Below, piece after piece: positions 15,627-22,735 of a stretch of 64,000 nucleotides of DNA. Under the pieces are notes generated by a model that was given only the letters and a program-made list of their open reading frames with translations, searched no databases and was not told where the DNA came from. Position 1 is the stretch's first letter, and each line of letters begins with the position of its first letter. Source of the DNA: Chitinophagales bacterium (GTDB lineage: Bacteria; Bacteroidota; Bacteroidia; Chitinophagales; Chitinophagaceae); assembly GCA_017303855.1 (NCBI GenBank), contig JAFLBL010000001.1, forward strand, positions 811,978 to 875,977, written 5' to 3'. The position numbers and the translations under genes are program-made.

Positions 15627-16393
15627 TTATTTTTTTATTCGCAACAGCAATAATATTCATTTTTTTGATTGTACTTGTACTAACACTGTTATACTTATAC
15701 AATAAACGTCAAAAAAATCACACCGAAAATATTATTACAATAAAACAAGATTTTGAAAAGACAATTTTAAACTCCCAGCTCGAGATCCAGGAACAAACTT
15801 TCCAGCATATTTCAAGAGAGATCCATGACAATATCAATCTTTCACTGACCCTGGCCAAATTGCAGCTGAATACTTTTGACTGGCAGGACCGGGAAAAATC
15901 AAGCCTCAAACTGGAAATGTCCATAAACCTGTTAAGCAATTCCATTGCCGACCTGAGCGATATCTCCCGCAGTATGAATGCGGACCTGATTGCCGAACAG
16001 GGCCTGCTGAAAGCACTGGAAGAAGAAGTAATACGGATACAGGAGGCGGAGCTTTTTCAACTTGATTATACGATTCAGGGGAGCCCGGTCTTTATGGACA
16101 GCAATAAGGAACTGATCATATTCCGGATCATCCAGGAAGCATTTAATAATATCATCAAACATGCCCGGGCCAAACGGGTACAACTGCAACTGAACTACCT
16201 GCCGGAAACCCTGGAAGTGGAAATCCGGGATAATGGCCGGGGCTTTGACCTTTTGCACTGTAGTAACGGCAAACAGGCCGGTCTGAAAAATATGGAAACC
16301 AGGGCTAAAATTTTAAACGGGGATATGAAGATCAGCAGCCAGCCCGGAAAAGGAACCGCATTACAATTTACAATACCCATAATTACTGTATGA
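15602..16393 (+). CDS. Sensor histidine kinase, HisKA_3 type (module 1)
   Basis: A 263-residue kinase of the NarX/DegS-like class. One membrane helix spans about residues 9-31, then a short coiled coil, the phosphoacceptor histidine in 'ISREIHDNINLSLTLAK' (about residue 76) and an HATPase domain with N-box 'IIQEAFNNIIKHARA', G1 'EIRDNGRGFD' and G2 'GLKNMETRA', 'GKGTALQFTIP'. It overlaps the membrane-protein gene upstream and the regulator gene downstream (4 nt). The base composition switches from AT-rich to the usual value around residue 60, as if the sensory end had a different history. Confidence 0.9.
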   Translation: MQKTSHDIVIFLFATAIIFIFLIVLVLTLLYLYNKRQKNHTENIITIKQDFEKTILNSQLEIQEQTFQHISREIHDNINLSLTLAKLQLNTFDWQDREKSSLKLEMSINLLSNSIADLSDISRSMNADLIAEQGLLKALEEEVIRIQEAELFQLDYTIQGSPVFMDSNKELIIFRIIQEAFNNIIKHARAKRVQLQLNYLPETLEVEIRDNGRGFDLLHCSNGKQAGLKNMETRAKILNGDMKISSQPGKGTALQFTIPIITV

Positions 16394-17055
16394 AAGAAAC
16401 AAAAAAGAACATCCGTATCGCCATGGCCGATGATCATGTACTGCTCCGCTCGGCCCTGGCCAGCCTAATAGACAGTTTTGAAGACTGCCAGGTGATCCTC
16501 GAAGCCGGGAACGGGAAGGAACTGATTGCCGCCATCAGCAAGGACAAAATGCCGGACCTGGTTATCCTTGACCTGAATATGCCGGAAATGGACGGACTGG
16601 AAACAGCAGGCAGGCTCCAGCAACAATACCCGGATATAAAAGTGCTGATGCTGACCATGTACGATTCAGAGCTCTCCCTGATCCGCCTGCTCCAGGCCGG
16701 CGTGCGGGGATTTCTGAAAAAAGATATCCATCCCACCGAATTGAAATTTGCCCTGCAGTCGGTGATCCAGGCCGGGTATTATTACTCCAACCATACTACG
16801 GGCAAACTGGTCAACCTGTTCCGGCAACATTCAGAAAGCAACAGCCTGATCCAGCGGTCAATGCTGAATGACCAGGAAATCCGCTTTCTGAAACTGGCCT
16901 GCAGTGACCTGACCTATAAAGAAATTGCCCAGCAGATGGGGCTCAACCCCCGGGCAGTGGATACCCTCCGCGATCAGCTGTTTGTAAAACTGGATGTAAA
17001 GAGCCGGGTGGGACTGGCCATGTTATCGATCCGGCATGGGCTGGTTACATTTTGA
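16390..17055 (+). CDS. NarL/LuxR-family response regulator (module 1, regulator 3)
   Basis: A 221-residue regulator, translationally coupled to the module 1 kinase by an ATGA overlap. Receiver domain: 'IAMADDHVLLRSAL', phosphoacceptor in 'LVILDLNMPEMDG', 'VLMLTMYDSE' and the lysine in 'GFLKKDIHP'. C-terminal LuxR helix-turn-helix: 'LNDQEIRFLKLACSDLTYKEIAQQMGLNPRAVDTLRDQL' region. It is the cognate regulator of the kinase. The small RNA candidate 2 region starts just after its stop codon. Confidence 0.93.
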   Translation: MKETKKNIRIAMADDHVLLRSALASLIDSFEDCQVILEAGNGKELIAAISKDKMPDLVILDLNMPEMDGLETAGRLQQQYPDIKVLMLTMYDSELSLIRLLQAGVRGFLKKDIHPTELKFALQSVIQAGYYYSNHTTGKLVNLFRQHSESNSLIQRSMLNDQEIRFLKLACSDLTYKEIAQQMGLNPRAVDTLRDQLFVKLDVKSRVGLAMLSIRHGLVTF

Positions 17056-17065
17056 ACGGAAAGAT

Positions 17066-17176
17066 CGTAAGACTTCCGGTACACGTACGTAAGCTTCCGT
17101 TTACGTACGTAAATACCGCTATTTTTAAATTCCGCAGTATTGCGCTTGTTCACATCAGTATGTGGATATACTTTTG
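17066..17176 (+). promoter_or_regulatory. Promoter and repeat-rich operator region of small RNA candidate 2
   Basis: Near-tandem CGTA-containing repeats (units starting 17066, 17088 and 17108), including ACGTACGT at 17083-17090 and 17103-17110, about two helix turns apart. The third unit holds GTAAATACCG (17109-17118). A promoter follows: TTG at 17146-17148, a 20-nt spacer and -7 TACTTTTG (17169-17176), with CACATCAGTATGTG (17151-17164) inside the spacer. Distances from GTAAATACCG to TTG (37 nt) and from TTG to the palindrome (5 nt) are the same as in copy 1. Confidence 0.65.
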
Positions 17177-17179
17177 AGT

Positions 17180-17303
17180 AGTTGATTGACAGAAGATGGA
17201 GCCCCTATTTTTCGTCCAATGTCCTGCGATACCGTCCTGAATGAAATTTCCAGATCCTTTGAATGCCATGCGAAGTCCAATGTCAATCAACTCCTTTTCC
17301 TTT
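17180..17303 (+). ncRNA. Putative small structured RNA, copy 2
   Basis: Begins about 4 nt after the -7 element. Its ends form a perfect 12-bp helix, AGTTGATTGACA (17180-17191) with TGTCAATCAACT (17281-17292), followed by T-rich CCTTTTCCTTTT. The loop contains the blocks TCCAATGTCC (17215), ACCGTCC (17231) and CCTTTGAA (17256), in the same order as copy 1, while the paired ends differ in sequence but keep pairing. No open frame of note lies inside. Rfam lists a short 6S-type RNA in Flavobacteria (6S-Flavo); relation to it is possible but unproven. Confidence 0.6.
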
Positions 17304-17351
17304 TCAGACCAGCCGGTTCAGGCTTTCCCTCCTGCCTTCACTTTCCCCAGC

Positions 17352-17371
17352 TTATCCACAGCTGTTGATAA
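17352..17371. promoter_or_regulatory. DnaA-box-like inverted pair
   Basis: TTATCCACA (17352-17360), identical to the canonical DnaA box, faces TGTTGATAA (17363-17371, one mismatch on the opposite strand) across 2 nt. It lies in the gene-free stretch after the small RNA candidate. No origin-like cluster surrounds it, so chance or a local regulatory role are both open. Apart from this and the GTATTTTTAC motif at 17410-17419, nothing else is recognised in 17304-17540. Confidence 0.3.
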
Positions 17372-17540
17372 CCGGAAAATTTCCCGGTAAACTTACGATT
17401 TTCGTAACCGTATTTTTACTAATTTAGCCTCGTGATTTTACCCGTTTTTTTACAGTAAAGACACTACGTAAATCGACGAAAACCCTTAACCAGCGGGCAT
17501 TTCACCGGTTTTTAGGTGTTTTTACCCCATTCCGGCAGGA

Positions 17541-17571
17541 TTGTATAGGAGTCAGGGTCTTCCCATATTTG
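17541..17571 (+). promoter_or_regulatory. Possible promoter upstream of the 17-codon frame
   Basis: TTG (17541-17543), a 20-nt spacer and CATATTTG (17564-17571), one base off TAnnTTTG, with the same spacing as the two small RNA promoters. It would give a leader of roughly 35-40 nt before the ATG at 17614. Confidence 0.35.
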
Positions 17572-17613
17572 ACCCGTCAATTCATTGAGGAAAAGGCTTA
17601 AAATGTTACTGTT

Positions 17614-17667
17614 ATGAAAAGAAAGATTTCACTTGAGGAAGACATGTTCAATTGGACTGAAGAATAA
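17614..17667 (+). CDS. Possible 17-residue peptide (uncertain)
   Basis: ATG at 17614, stop TAA at 17665-17667, product MKRKISLEEDMFNWTEE. A near-consensus promoter lies about 43 nt upstream. It precedes the module 2 membrane-protein frame and is in the same phase as it, with two stops between (17665 and 17689). A short linear peptide next to a membrane sensor, kinase and regulator would fit a peptide-signal arrangement, but there is no leader sequence or transporter gene nearby, and a chance frame is possible. Confidence 0.28.
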   Translation: MKRKISLEEDMFNWTEE

Positions 17668-17691
17668 GGATTTATTCATCAGAACTTTTAA

Positions 17692-18402
17692 TTTCCTAAA
17701 AGCTTTTCTATATTTGGATTAAATTCCAATAATATAGAAGAGCTTTTATCACATATACTTAACTTTTCCTTCTTATTACCATTTGTTATCTTCTTTATTT
17801 TTTACAAAAAAATAAAGATTGAACGTAATGTAATAGTCCTTTTAACATACTCCCTTCTATTTTTTCTCTGCAATTTGTTTTTTGATGAATCAAGAGCAAT
17901 TCTTGGTAAGAAGAATTATTATTTTTTTTATACTACTCTTGAATATTTCTCTTTTAGCACATTGATTTTTTTAAATATTCCTGAAAGAAGATTCAAATAC
18001 ATTTTTATTACAGGGAGTATAGTGTTTTCTATTCTGATGATTTTAATTTACTCATTTTTAAAGGTAAAAAGGCTTGATTCATACTCAATAGGAATAGAGT
18101 CAATCGTTATGATAATTTTCATTTTATACTTTTTCTATTATCAATTGCAGAATATCAGCAATCAAAGTATATATGAATATTTTGCTTTTTGGGTCGTTTT
18201 AGGGATAATGGTTTATATTGGTTTCACTTTTTTCTTTAGTATTTTGGCAAATAATTTAAGCCCTGAGTTTGTGTCAAAATATTACACGTATACTTATCTC
18301 GGCGATATCATAAAGAATGTTTTATTCTCAATTTCTATACTTTTTTTATCAAGAACTAAAACATCTAATTATAACCCCATTCCGAAACTCGATATGATTT
18401 AA
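17692..18402 (+). CDS. Multi-pass membrane protein, sensor candidate of module 2 (start codon unresolved)
   Basis: Very AT-rich frame of 236 codons open from just after a TAA at 17689-17691, nearly the same length as the module 1 protein (237). It encodes about six or seven hydrophobic helices. No in-frame ATG or GTG occurs before residue ~60; the first usual start is TTG at 17875, which would remove the two first helices. A full -7 match TATATTTG lies at 17709-17716, so a start with a rare codon (for example ATA 17734) or a damaged 5' end are possible. Followed 22 nt later by a kinase gene. Confidence 0.55.
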   Translation, partial: FPKSFSIFGLNSNNIEELLSHILNFSFLLPFVIFFIFYKKIKIERNVIVLLTYSLLFFLCNLFFDESRAILGKKNYYFFYTTLEYFSFSTLIFLNIPERRFKYIFITGSIVFSILMILIYSFLKVKRLDSYSIGIESIVMIIFILYFFYYQLQNISNQSIYEYFAFWVVLGIMVYIGFTFFFSILANNLSPEFVSKYYTYTYLGDIIKNVLFSISILFLSRTKTSNYNPIPKLDMI

Positions 18403-18424
18403 TTTTTTTTTCTAACCCACCACT

Positions 18425-19252
18425 ATGTTCTTATTACAAGCCACTTCAAATTCCGGTTATTCCTTTGTGCTCCTTTTGGGCACATTAGGCATGCTGGTAT
18501 TGACTGTGGGGCTCATTATATTCATCATCCTTCATCAGAAGCGCGTAAAGCGGTTTAATGAAAAGATCCAGGATATGGAGAAAGCGCAGCAGCGTCTCCT
18601 CCTGAATGCCTCCATTAAACTGCAGGAAGAAGAACGACAGCGACTGGCCGCCGACCTGCATGATGATGCCGGCCCCCTGCTCGCTACCGCCCGTCTGTAC
18701 CTGAACGAAAACCTGGTCAACCAGGACAAAGCCACCCAGCTGCAGTCCATTTTCCAGGCCCGCCAGATTATTGATGATACCATTCAGCTGGTACGGAATA
18801 TCAGTCACAGCCTGATGCCCCCCACGCTGAAAAATTTCGGTCTCGAATCCGCCATCAATGACCTGTTTCAGAAGATCAGCGGCTCGGGTACGATCAATGC
18901 CAGCAGCCGTTTCCATGAATACAAAGACCGGCTGAAAGAAGAAAAAGAACTGATCGTGTTCCGGGTGGTGCAGGAACTGATCAACAATATTCTGAAGCAC
19001 AGTAATTCCAGTTTCATCCACCTGACTCAAAATGTACATGCCGGTAAATTTTACCTGCGTATCCACCATGATGGCCGCGGCCTGGTACAAGCCGATTTTG
19101 AAAAACTGAATAAGAGTAATGTAGGACTGGGTCTTAAAAACATCACCAGCCGCCTGCGTGTGGTAGACGGCAATATCAATTTCGAAAAAGATATTTCACA
19201 GACCTATTATAAAGTCACGATCGAACTGCCCAAGGATGAACCTTACGAATAA
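18425..19252 (+). CDS. Sensor histidine kinase, HisKA_3 type (module 2)
   Basis: A 275-residue kinase: one membrane helix (about residues 12-36), a coiled-coil linker, phosphoacceptor histidine in 'ERQRLAADLHDDAGPLLATAR' and HATPase motifs 'VVQELINNILKHSNS', 'HHDGRGL' and 'GLGLKNITSRLRVV'. The usual G1 aspartate-glycine pair is intact. Sensor input probably comes from the membrane protein encoded just upstream. The cognate regulator gene lies 56 nt downstream. Same class as the module 1 kinase but only moderately similar. Confidence 0.92.
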   Translation: MFLLQATSNSGYSFVLLLGTLGMLVLTVGLIIFIILHQKRVKRFNEKIQDMEKAQQRLLLNASIKLQEEERQRLAADLHDDAGPLLATARLYLNENLVNQDKATQLQSIFQARQIIDDTIQLVRNISHSLMPPTLKNFGLESAINDLFQKISGSGTINASSRFHEYKDRLKEEKELIVFRVVQELINNILKHSNSSFIHLTQNVHAGKFYLRIHHDGRGLVQADFEKLNKSNVGLGLKNITSRLRVVDGNINFEKDISQTYYKVTIELPKDEPYE

Positions 19253-19285
19253 GCCTCCCCGTATGGTTTATAAAAGTATATTTAC

Positions 19286-19297
19286 TATTTTTACGCA
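19286..19297 (+). promoter_or_regulatory. Shared motif upstream of response regulator 4
   Basis: TATTTTTACGCA, identical to the gene-strand sequence found 38 nt upstream of response regulator 2 (12109-12120). Candidate promoter or binding site; known only from the recurrence. Confidence 0.35.
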
Positions 19298-19308
19298 TTA
19301 TCTGATAT

Positions 19309-19959
19309 ATGGGAACCATCAAGGTAGCGATAGCTGACGACCACAAAATCTTCCGGAAAGGAGTGATCCTCTCCCTGCGTCCCTATTCAAATATCAAATT
19401 CGTACAGGAAGCGGAAAACGGCGAAGACCTGCTCAATGGACTGGCTGCTTCCGAGCCCGATGTAATCCTGATGGACCTGCGGATGCCCGGTAAAGACGGC
19501 ATCGAAGCTACCAAGGCCGTAAGTAAACAATTCCCGCAGATAAAAGTGCTGATCCTTAGTATGTACGAGGACGAACGATTTGTCTATCACCTGATGGAAA
19601 ATGGCGCCAATGGCTATTTATTAAAAAGTGCGGAACCGCAGGAAATCCGCCGCGCCATTATGGAAGTGCATGAAAAAGGATATTACCTCAACAATTTTGT
19701 AAACCGGATACTGCTCAAGAAATCTCATTCACGTCAGAAAGTAGTTCCTTCACTCAACAGTGAAATCACCCTGAGTGATAAGGAAAAAGATGTGCTCCGG
19801 TTTATTTGTATGGAATTTACCGCAGCTGAAATCGCGCAAAAAATGGAAATCAGTCCGCGTACCGTGGAAGCCATTAAAGACCGGCTGATGGAACGTTTTG
19901 GCAGTAAGAATACGGCCGGCCTGGTATTCTTTGCTGTAAAAAACAACCTGATCGAGTAA
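19309..19959 (+). CDS. NarL/LuxR-family response regulator (module 2, regulator 4)
   Basis: A 216-residue regulator with receiver ('VAIADDHKIFRKG', phosphoacceptor in 'VILMDLRMPGKDG', 'VLILSMYEDE', 'GYLLKSAEP') and LuxR helix-turn-helix ('LSDKEKDVLRFICMEFTAAEIAQKMEISPRTVEAIKDRL' region). Closest in look to regulators 1 and 2. Probably phosphorylated by the module 2 kinase upstream. Its stop codon abuts the stop of the convergent scoB gene with no spacer and no visible terminator between them. Confidence 0.93.
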   Translation: MGTIKVAIADDHKIFRKGVILSLRPYSNIKFVQEAENGEDLLNGLAASEPDVILMDLRMPGKDGIEATKAVSKQFPQIKVLILSMYEDERFVYHLMENGANGYLLKSAEPQEIRRAIMEVHEKGYYLNNFVNRILLKKSHSRQKVVPSLNSEITLSDKEKDVLRFICMEFTAAEIAQKMEISPRTVEAIKDRLMERFGSKNTAGLVFFAVKNNLIE

Positions 19960-20616
19960 TCAGCATTGTATCTCCGGAATTTCTCCCGCTGCAATCAGCT
20001 TCCCTGCCGTTTTTGCTTTTATTTCCTCCACGGTTACTCCCGGTGCCCGCTCAAGCAACCGGAAGCCCTGCTCCGTTACTTCCACTACAGCCAGATCCGT
20101 TACAATTTTCTTTACACAACGTACCCCTGTAAGAGGTAATGTACAAGCGGGTAATAATTTGGATTCTCCTTTGGGATTCGTATGCATCATGGCCACAATA
20201 ATATTACGGGCACTGGCCACCAGGTCCATCGCCCCTCCCATCCCTTTTACCATTTTACCGGGGATCTTCCAGTTGGCTATATCCCCCTGGTCACTGACTT
20301 CCATGGCACCCAGCACGGTCAGATCCACTTTGCCTGCCCGGATCATACCAAAGCTCATGGCTGAATCAAAAAAGACAGATCCGGGTATAGTGGTGATGGT
20401 TTGTTTACCGGCATTAATCAGATCGGGGTCTTCTTCTCCTTCAGGTGGAAAAGGTCCCATACCCAATAAACCGTTTTCACTCTGCAATACCACATTCATT
20501 CCCGCTGGAATATAATTGGCTACCAGGGTGGGAATACCGATTCCCAGGTTTACATAAAAACCATCCTGCAATTCACGGGCAATCCGTTGTGCTATCTGTT
20601 CTTTTGTCAATGCCAT
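19960..20616 (-). CDS. scoB: Succinyl-CoA:3-ketoacid CoA-transferase, subunit B
   Basis: A 218-residue beta subunit of a 3-oxoacid CoA-transferase, which moves CoA between succinate and acetoacetate-type acids in ketone-body and butanoate metabolism. The catalytic glutamate motif 'VLQSENGLLGMGPFP' is present, as are 'GGHVDLTVLGAMEVS'-type residues ('KVDLTVLGAMEVSDQGD') and 'GKMVKGMGGAMDL'. The gene follows scoA by 32 nt, and the two subunits should form an A2B2-type enzyme. Confidence 0.94.
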   Translation of the reverse strand: MALTKEQIAQRIARELQDGFYVNLGIGIPTLVANYIPAGMNVVLQSENGLLGMGPFPPEGEEDPDLINAGKQTITTIPGSVFFDSAMSFGMIRAGKVDLTVLGAMEVSDQGDIANWKIPGKMVKGMGGAMDLVASARNIIVAMMHTNPKGESKLLPACTLPLTGVRCVKKIVTDLAVVEVTEQGFRLLERAPGVTVEEIKAKTAGKLIAAGEIPEIQC

Positions 20617-20648
20617 CTGTACTATGCATGAAGATTAAAAAATACGAA

Positions 20649-21347
20649 TCAGTTCCTCGCCCTTACGGTCCTTTGTTCAATGCGTTTCTCATATTTACTG
20701 CCCTGGAAAATCCGGTGCACATAAATCCCCGGTGTATGTATATGATCGGGGTCCAGCATTCCGGCGGGTACCAGTTCTTCCACTTCGGCAATGGTGATAC
20801 GTCCCGCCATCGCCATCAGGGGATTGAAATTCCGTGCTGTTTCTTTATAGACAAGATTCCCTTCCGTGTCGCCCTTCCAGGCTTTTACCAGCGCAAAATC
20901 CGCGGCAAATGCCATTTCCAGCAAATAGTCTTTATCGTTAAACCGGCGGACTTCTTTTCCTTCCGCCACTTCCGTGCCCACGCCGGCCGGTGTAAAAACC
21001 GCGGGCATCCCATACCCGGCTGCCAGGCAACGGGTAGCCAATGTACCCTGCGGAATCAGTTCCACTTCCAGTTCTCCACTGAGCAATTGCCTTTCAAACT
21101 CCGCATTCTCCCCCACATAGGATGAAATCATTTTTTTCACCTGCTTCTGCTTCAGCATAAGACCAATGCCGAAATCATCCACCCCCGCGTTATTGGAAAT
21201 ACAGGTAAGTCCCCCTACTCCTTTTTTTACCAGGGCGGCAATACAATTTTCGGGAATACCACAAAGTCCAAACCCACCCAGCATCAGGGTGGCATTTTCG
21301 CCAATATCCCGGATGGCGGTATCCGCATTGTCGACTACTTTATTCAT
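20649..21347 (-). CDS. scoA: Succinyl-CoA:3-ketoacid CoA-transferase, subunit A
   Basis: A 232-residue alpha subunit, partner of scoB. CoA-binding glycine-rich segments are visible at '[19 protein letters not shown]' and '[16 protein letters not shown]', followed by '[15 protein letters not shown]' and '[18 protein letters not shown]'. Length matches the family. First gene of the two-gene operon; the short region upstream (21348-21422) shows no clear promoter. Confidence 0.94.
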   Translation of the reverse strand: MNKVVDNADTAIRDIGENATLMLGGFGLCGIPENCIAALVKKGVGGLTCISNNAGVDDFGIGLMLKQKQVKKMISSYVGENAEFERQLLSGELEVELIPQGTLATRCLAAGYGMPAVFTPAGVGTEVAEGKEVRRFNDKDYLLEMAFAADFALVKAWKGDTEGNLVYKETARNFNPLMAMAGRITIAEVEELVPAGMLDPDHIHTPGIYVHRIFQGSKYEKRIEQRTVRARN

Positions 21348-21422
21348 GTACGAATGATTGTTCGGTAAAAATAAGGAAGTTCCCCAATTGTCCTGGCATC
21401 AGACTTTCAGACTGAACCTGGT

Positions 21423-21821
21423 TTATTGAGCCACGGAGTCGGCTATAGGCTTTGTGTTGGGCGGATTGGCCCCCTGTGCGGGCTTAATGGCCATGGTATC
21501 GTTGCGCCTGCTGAGCGTATCCATCAGTGCTTTCATCAGTTCCGGGTGACCGCGGTAATAATCAAAGCTTTCTTTAAATGCCTTTTGGGTAACATTATTC
21601 ATTTTTAAAACCTGCGCATACAGTAAACGGCTTTGTTTCTTTTTATCAAGCGCCGAATCCTGAATCACCATATAATTATTCACAAACAGATCCGCCCGCA
21701 TCAGGTCCCACATCACATTCTCCATTTGCTGCCGGCTGAGCGGATTGGGTGTATCCTCCTTGTTCTTACAACCTGTGAGGAAATACAACACGAAAAACAG
21801 AAGGACTAAAGAATACTTCAT
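21423..21821 (-). CDS. DUF4296 lipoprotein
   Basis: A 132-residue lipoprotein with signal and lipobox 'YFLTGC' (Cys about residue 18) and a helical domain: 'QMENVMWDLMRADLFVNNYM', 'QVLKMNNVTQKAFKESFDYYRGHPELMKALMDTL'. This matches the DUF4296 family, common in Bacteroidota and of unknown function. Its start overlaps the stop of the porD gene by 4 nt, so it is last in the coaBC-porD unit. Confidence 0.8.
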   Translation of the reverse strand: MKYSLVLLFFVLYFLTGCKNKEDTPNPLSRQQMENVMWDLMRADLFVNNYMVIQDSALDKKKQSRLLYAQVLKMNNVTQKAFKESFDYYRGHPELMKALMDTLSRRNDTMAIKPAQGANPPNTKPIADSVAQ

Positions 21822-22735
21822 CGCAAGTCTTTATACAGGTTGCTATTGGTAATATCAAGGCGTGTCAGTAAATCTTTGGCACGGCTTTTCTGTTCCCCGC
21901 CGGCTTTGCTGAACACTTTCATCAGTTCGTTGCCCTTTCCCTGGAAAAACAATTGCATGATCATGGAATTGGGATTTTCCGTATTGATCGTATTCAGAAA
22001 ATTCAGGCTGTTGATAATCCCGCTGCGGCCGGCTTCTTCATTCTCAAAAAAAACATCCATGCCGGAACGGTAATAGGAATACAACACATCATGCATAAGC
22101 GCGAAGCGGCTGTTGTTCATATTTTCGGCCAGCCAGTACCGGTTGCGCAGGCCTTCAAAGGATTTCCAGCCACTGATATCCCGGCTGTCCGGCGCATTAT
22201 TGACAATATTCCAGGCTTTCTGAAAGTAGACATCCCCTCCCCGCAACGAATAGGAATCGTAATCAAATCCGAGAATGATATTGACATAATAGGCCAGTAC
22301 CGCGGTCAGGTTGGCTACCAGCGGATCATTGCCCTGCACTTTATTCTCGTTAAATTCTATCGGCTGAAATTCCTGGTATTTGAAGGTGATGGCATCGTCC
22401 ATAAAATTCAGTAACGGGGAATCATACGTAGTGTTGTAAGCGGGACGGGCTGCCTGTACCGTCATTTTCCCCTTGAAAACATTATTCCCCAGGTCCTGTT
22501 CAATCGTGATCAGGAAACTGCATTGAATTTTTTCGGAAGGCTGAAAGACATCCTGCGTCCATTTACGGCTGTTCAGAAAATTGGTGAGCCCGCTTTGCAG
22601 GGTCTGAAATATTTTCTTATCCACCTGGGTGCTCACTTTACTGGTAATCACCGACAGCCGGGCCTGAATCTCCTGTGCCTGTCCGGCTGAAGCCAGTATG
22701 ATAAAGTAAAGCGCAATCAGAAATCGTTTATGCAT
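21818..22735 (-). CDS. porD: PorD/DUF4835 family protein, type IX secretion associated
   Basis: A 305-residue protein with a signal peptide (MHKRFLIALYFIILASAGQA). The body matches the DUF4835 family, whose member PorD is linked to type IX secretion in Porphyromonas gingivalis: note 'NFLNSRKWTQDVFQ', 'LNFMDDAITFKYQEFQPIEFNE' and 'LAYYVNIILGFDYDSYSLRGGDVYFQKAWNIVNNA'. The start at 22735 is used because a longer frame would run deep into coaBC. The window also encodes proteins with T9SS sorting domains, so the organism has that machinery. Confidence 0.88.
   Translation of the reverse strand: MHKRFLIALYFIILASAGQAQEIQARLSVITSKVSTQVDKKIFQTLQSGLTNFLNSRKWTQDVFQPSEKIQCSFLITIEQDLGNNVFKGKMTVQAARPAYNTTYDSPLLNFMDDAITFKYQEFQPIEFNENKVQGNDPLVANLTAVLAYYVNIILGFDYDSYSLRGGDVYFQKAWNIVNNAPDSRDISGWKSFEGLRNRYWLAENMNNSRFALMHDVLYSYYRSGMDVFFENEEAGRSGIINSLNFLNTINTENPNSMIMQLFFQGKGNELMKVFSKAGGEQKSRAKDLLTRLDITNSNLYKDLR

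Noticed and set aside
20445..21125. 226-codon plus-strand frame opposite scoB/scoA
   Set aside because: It spans two clear genes on the other strand and their intergenic gap, and its translation shows no domain.
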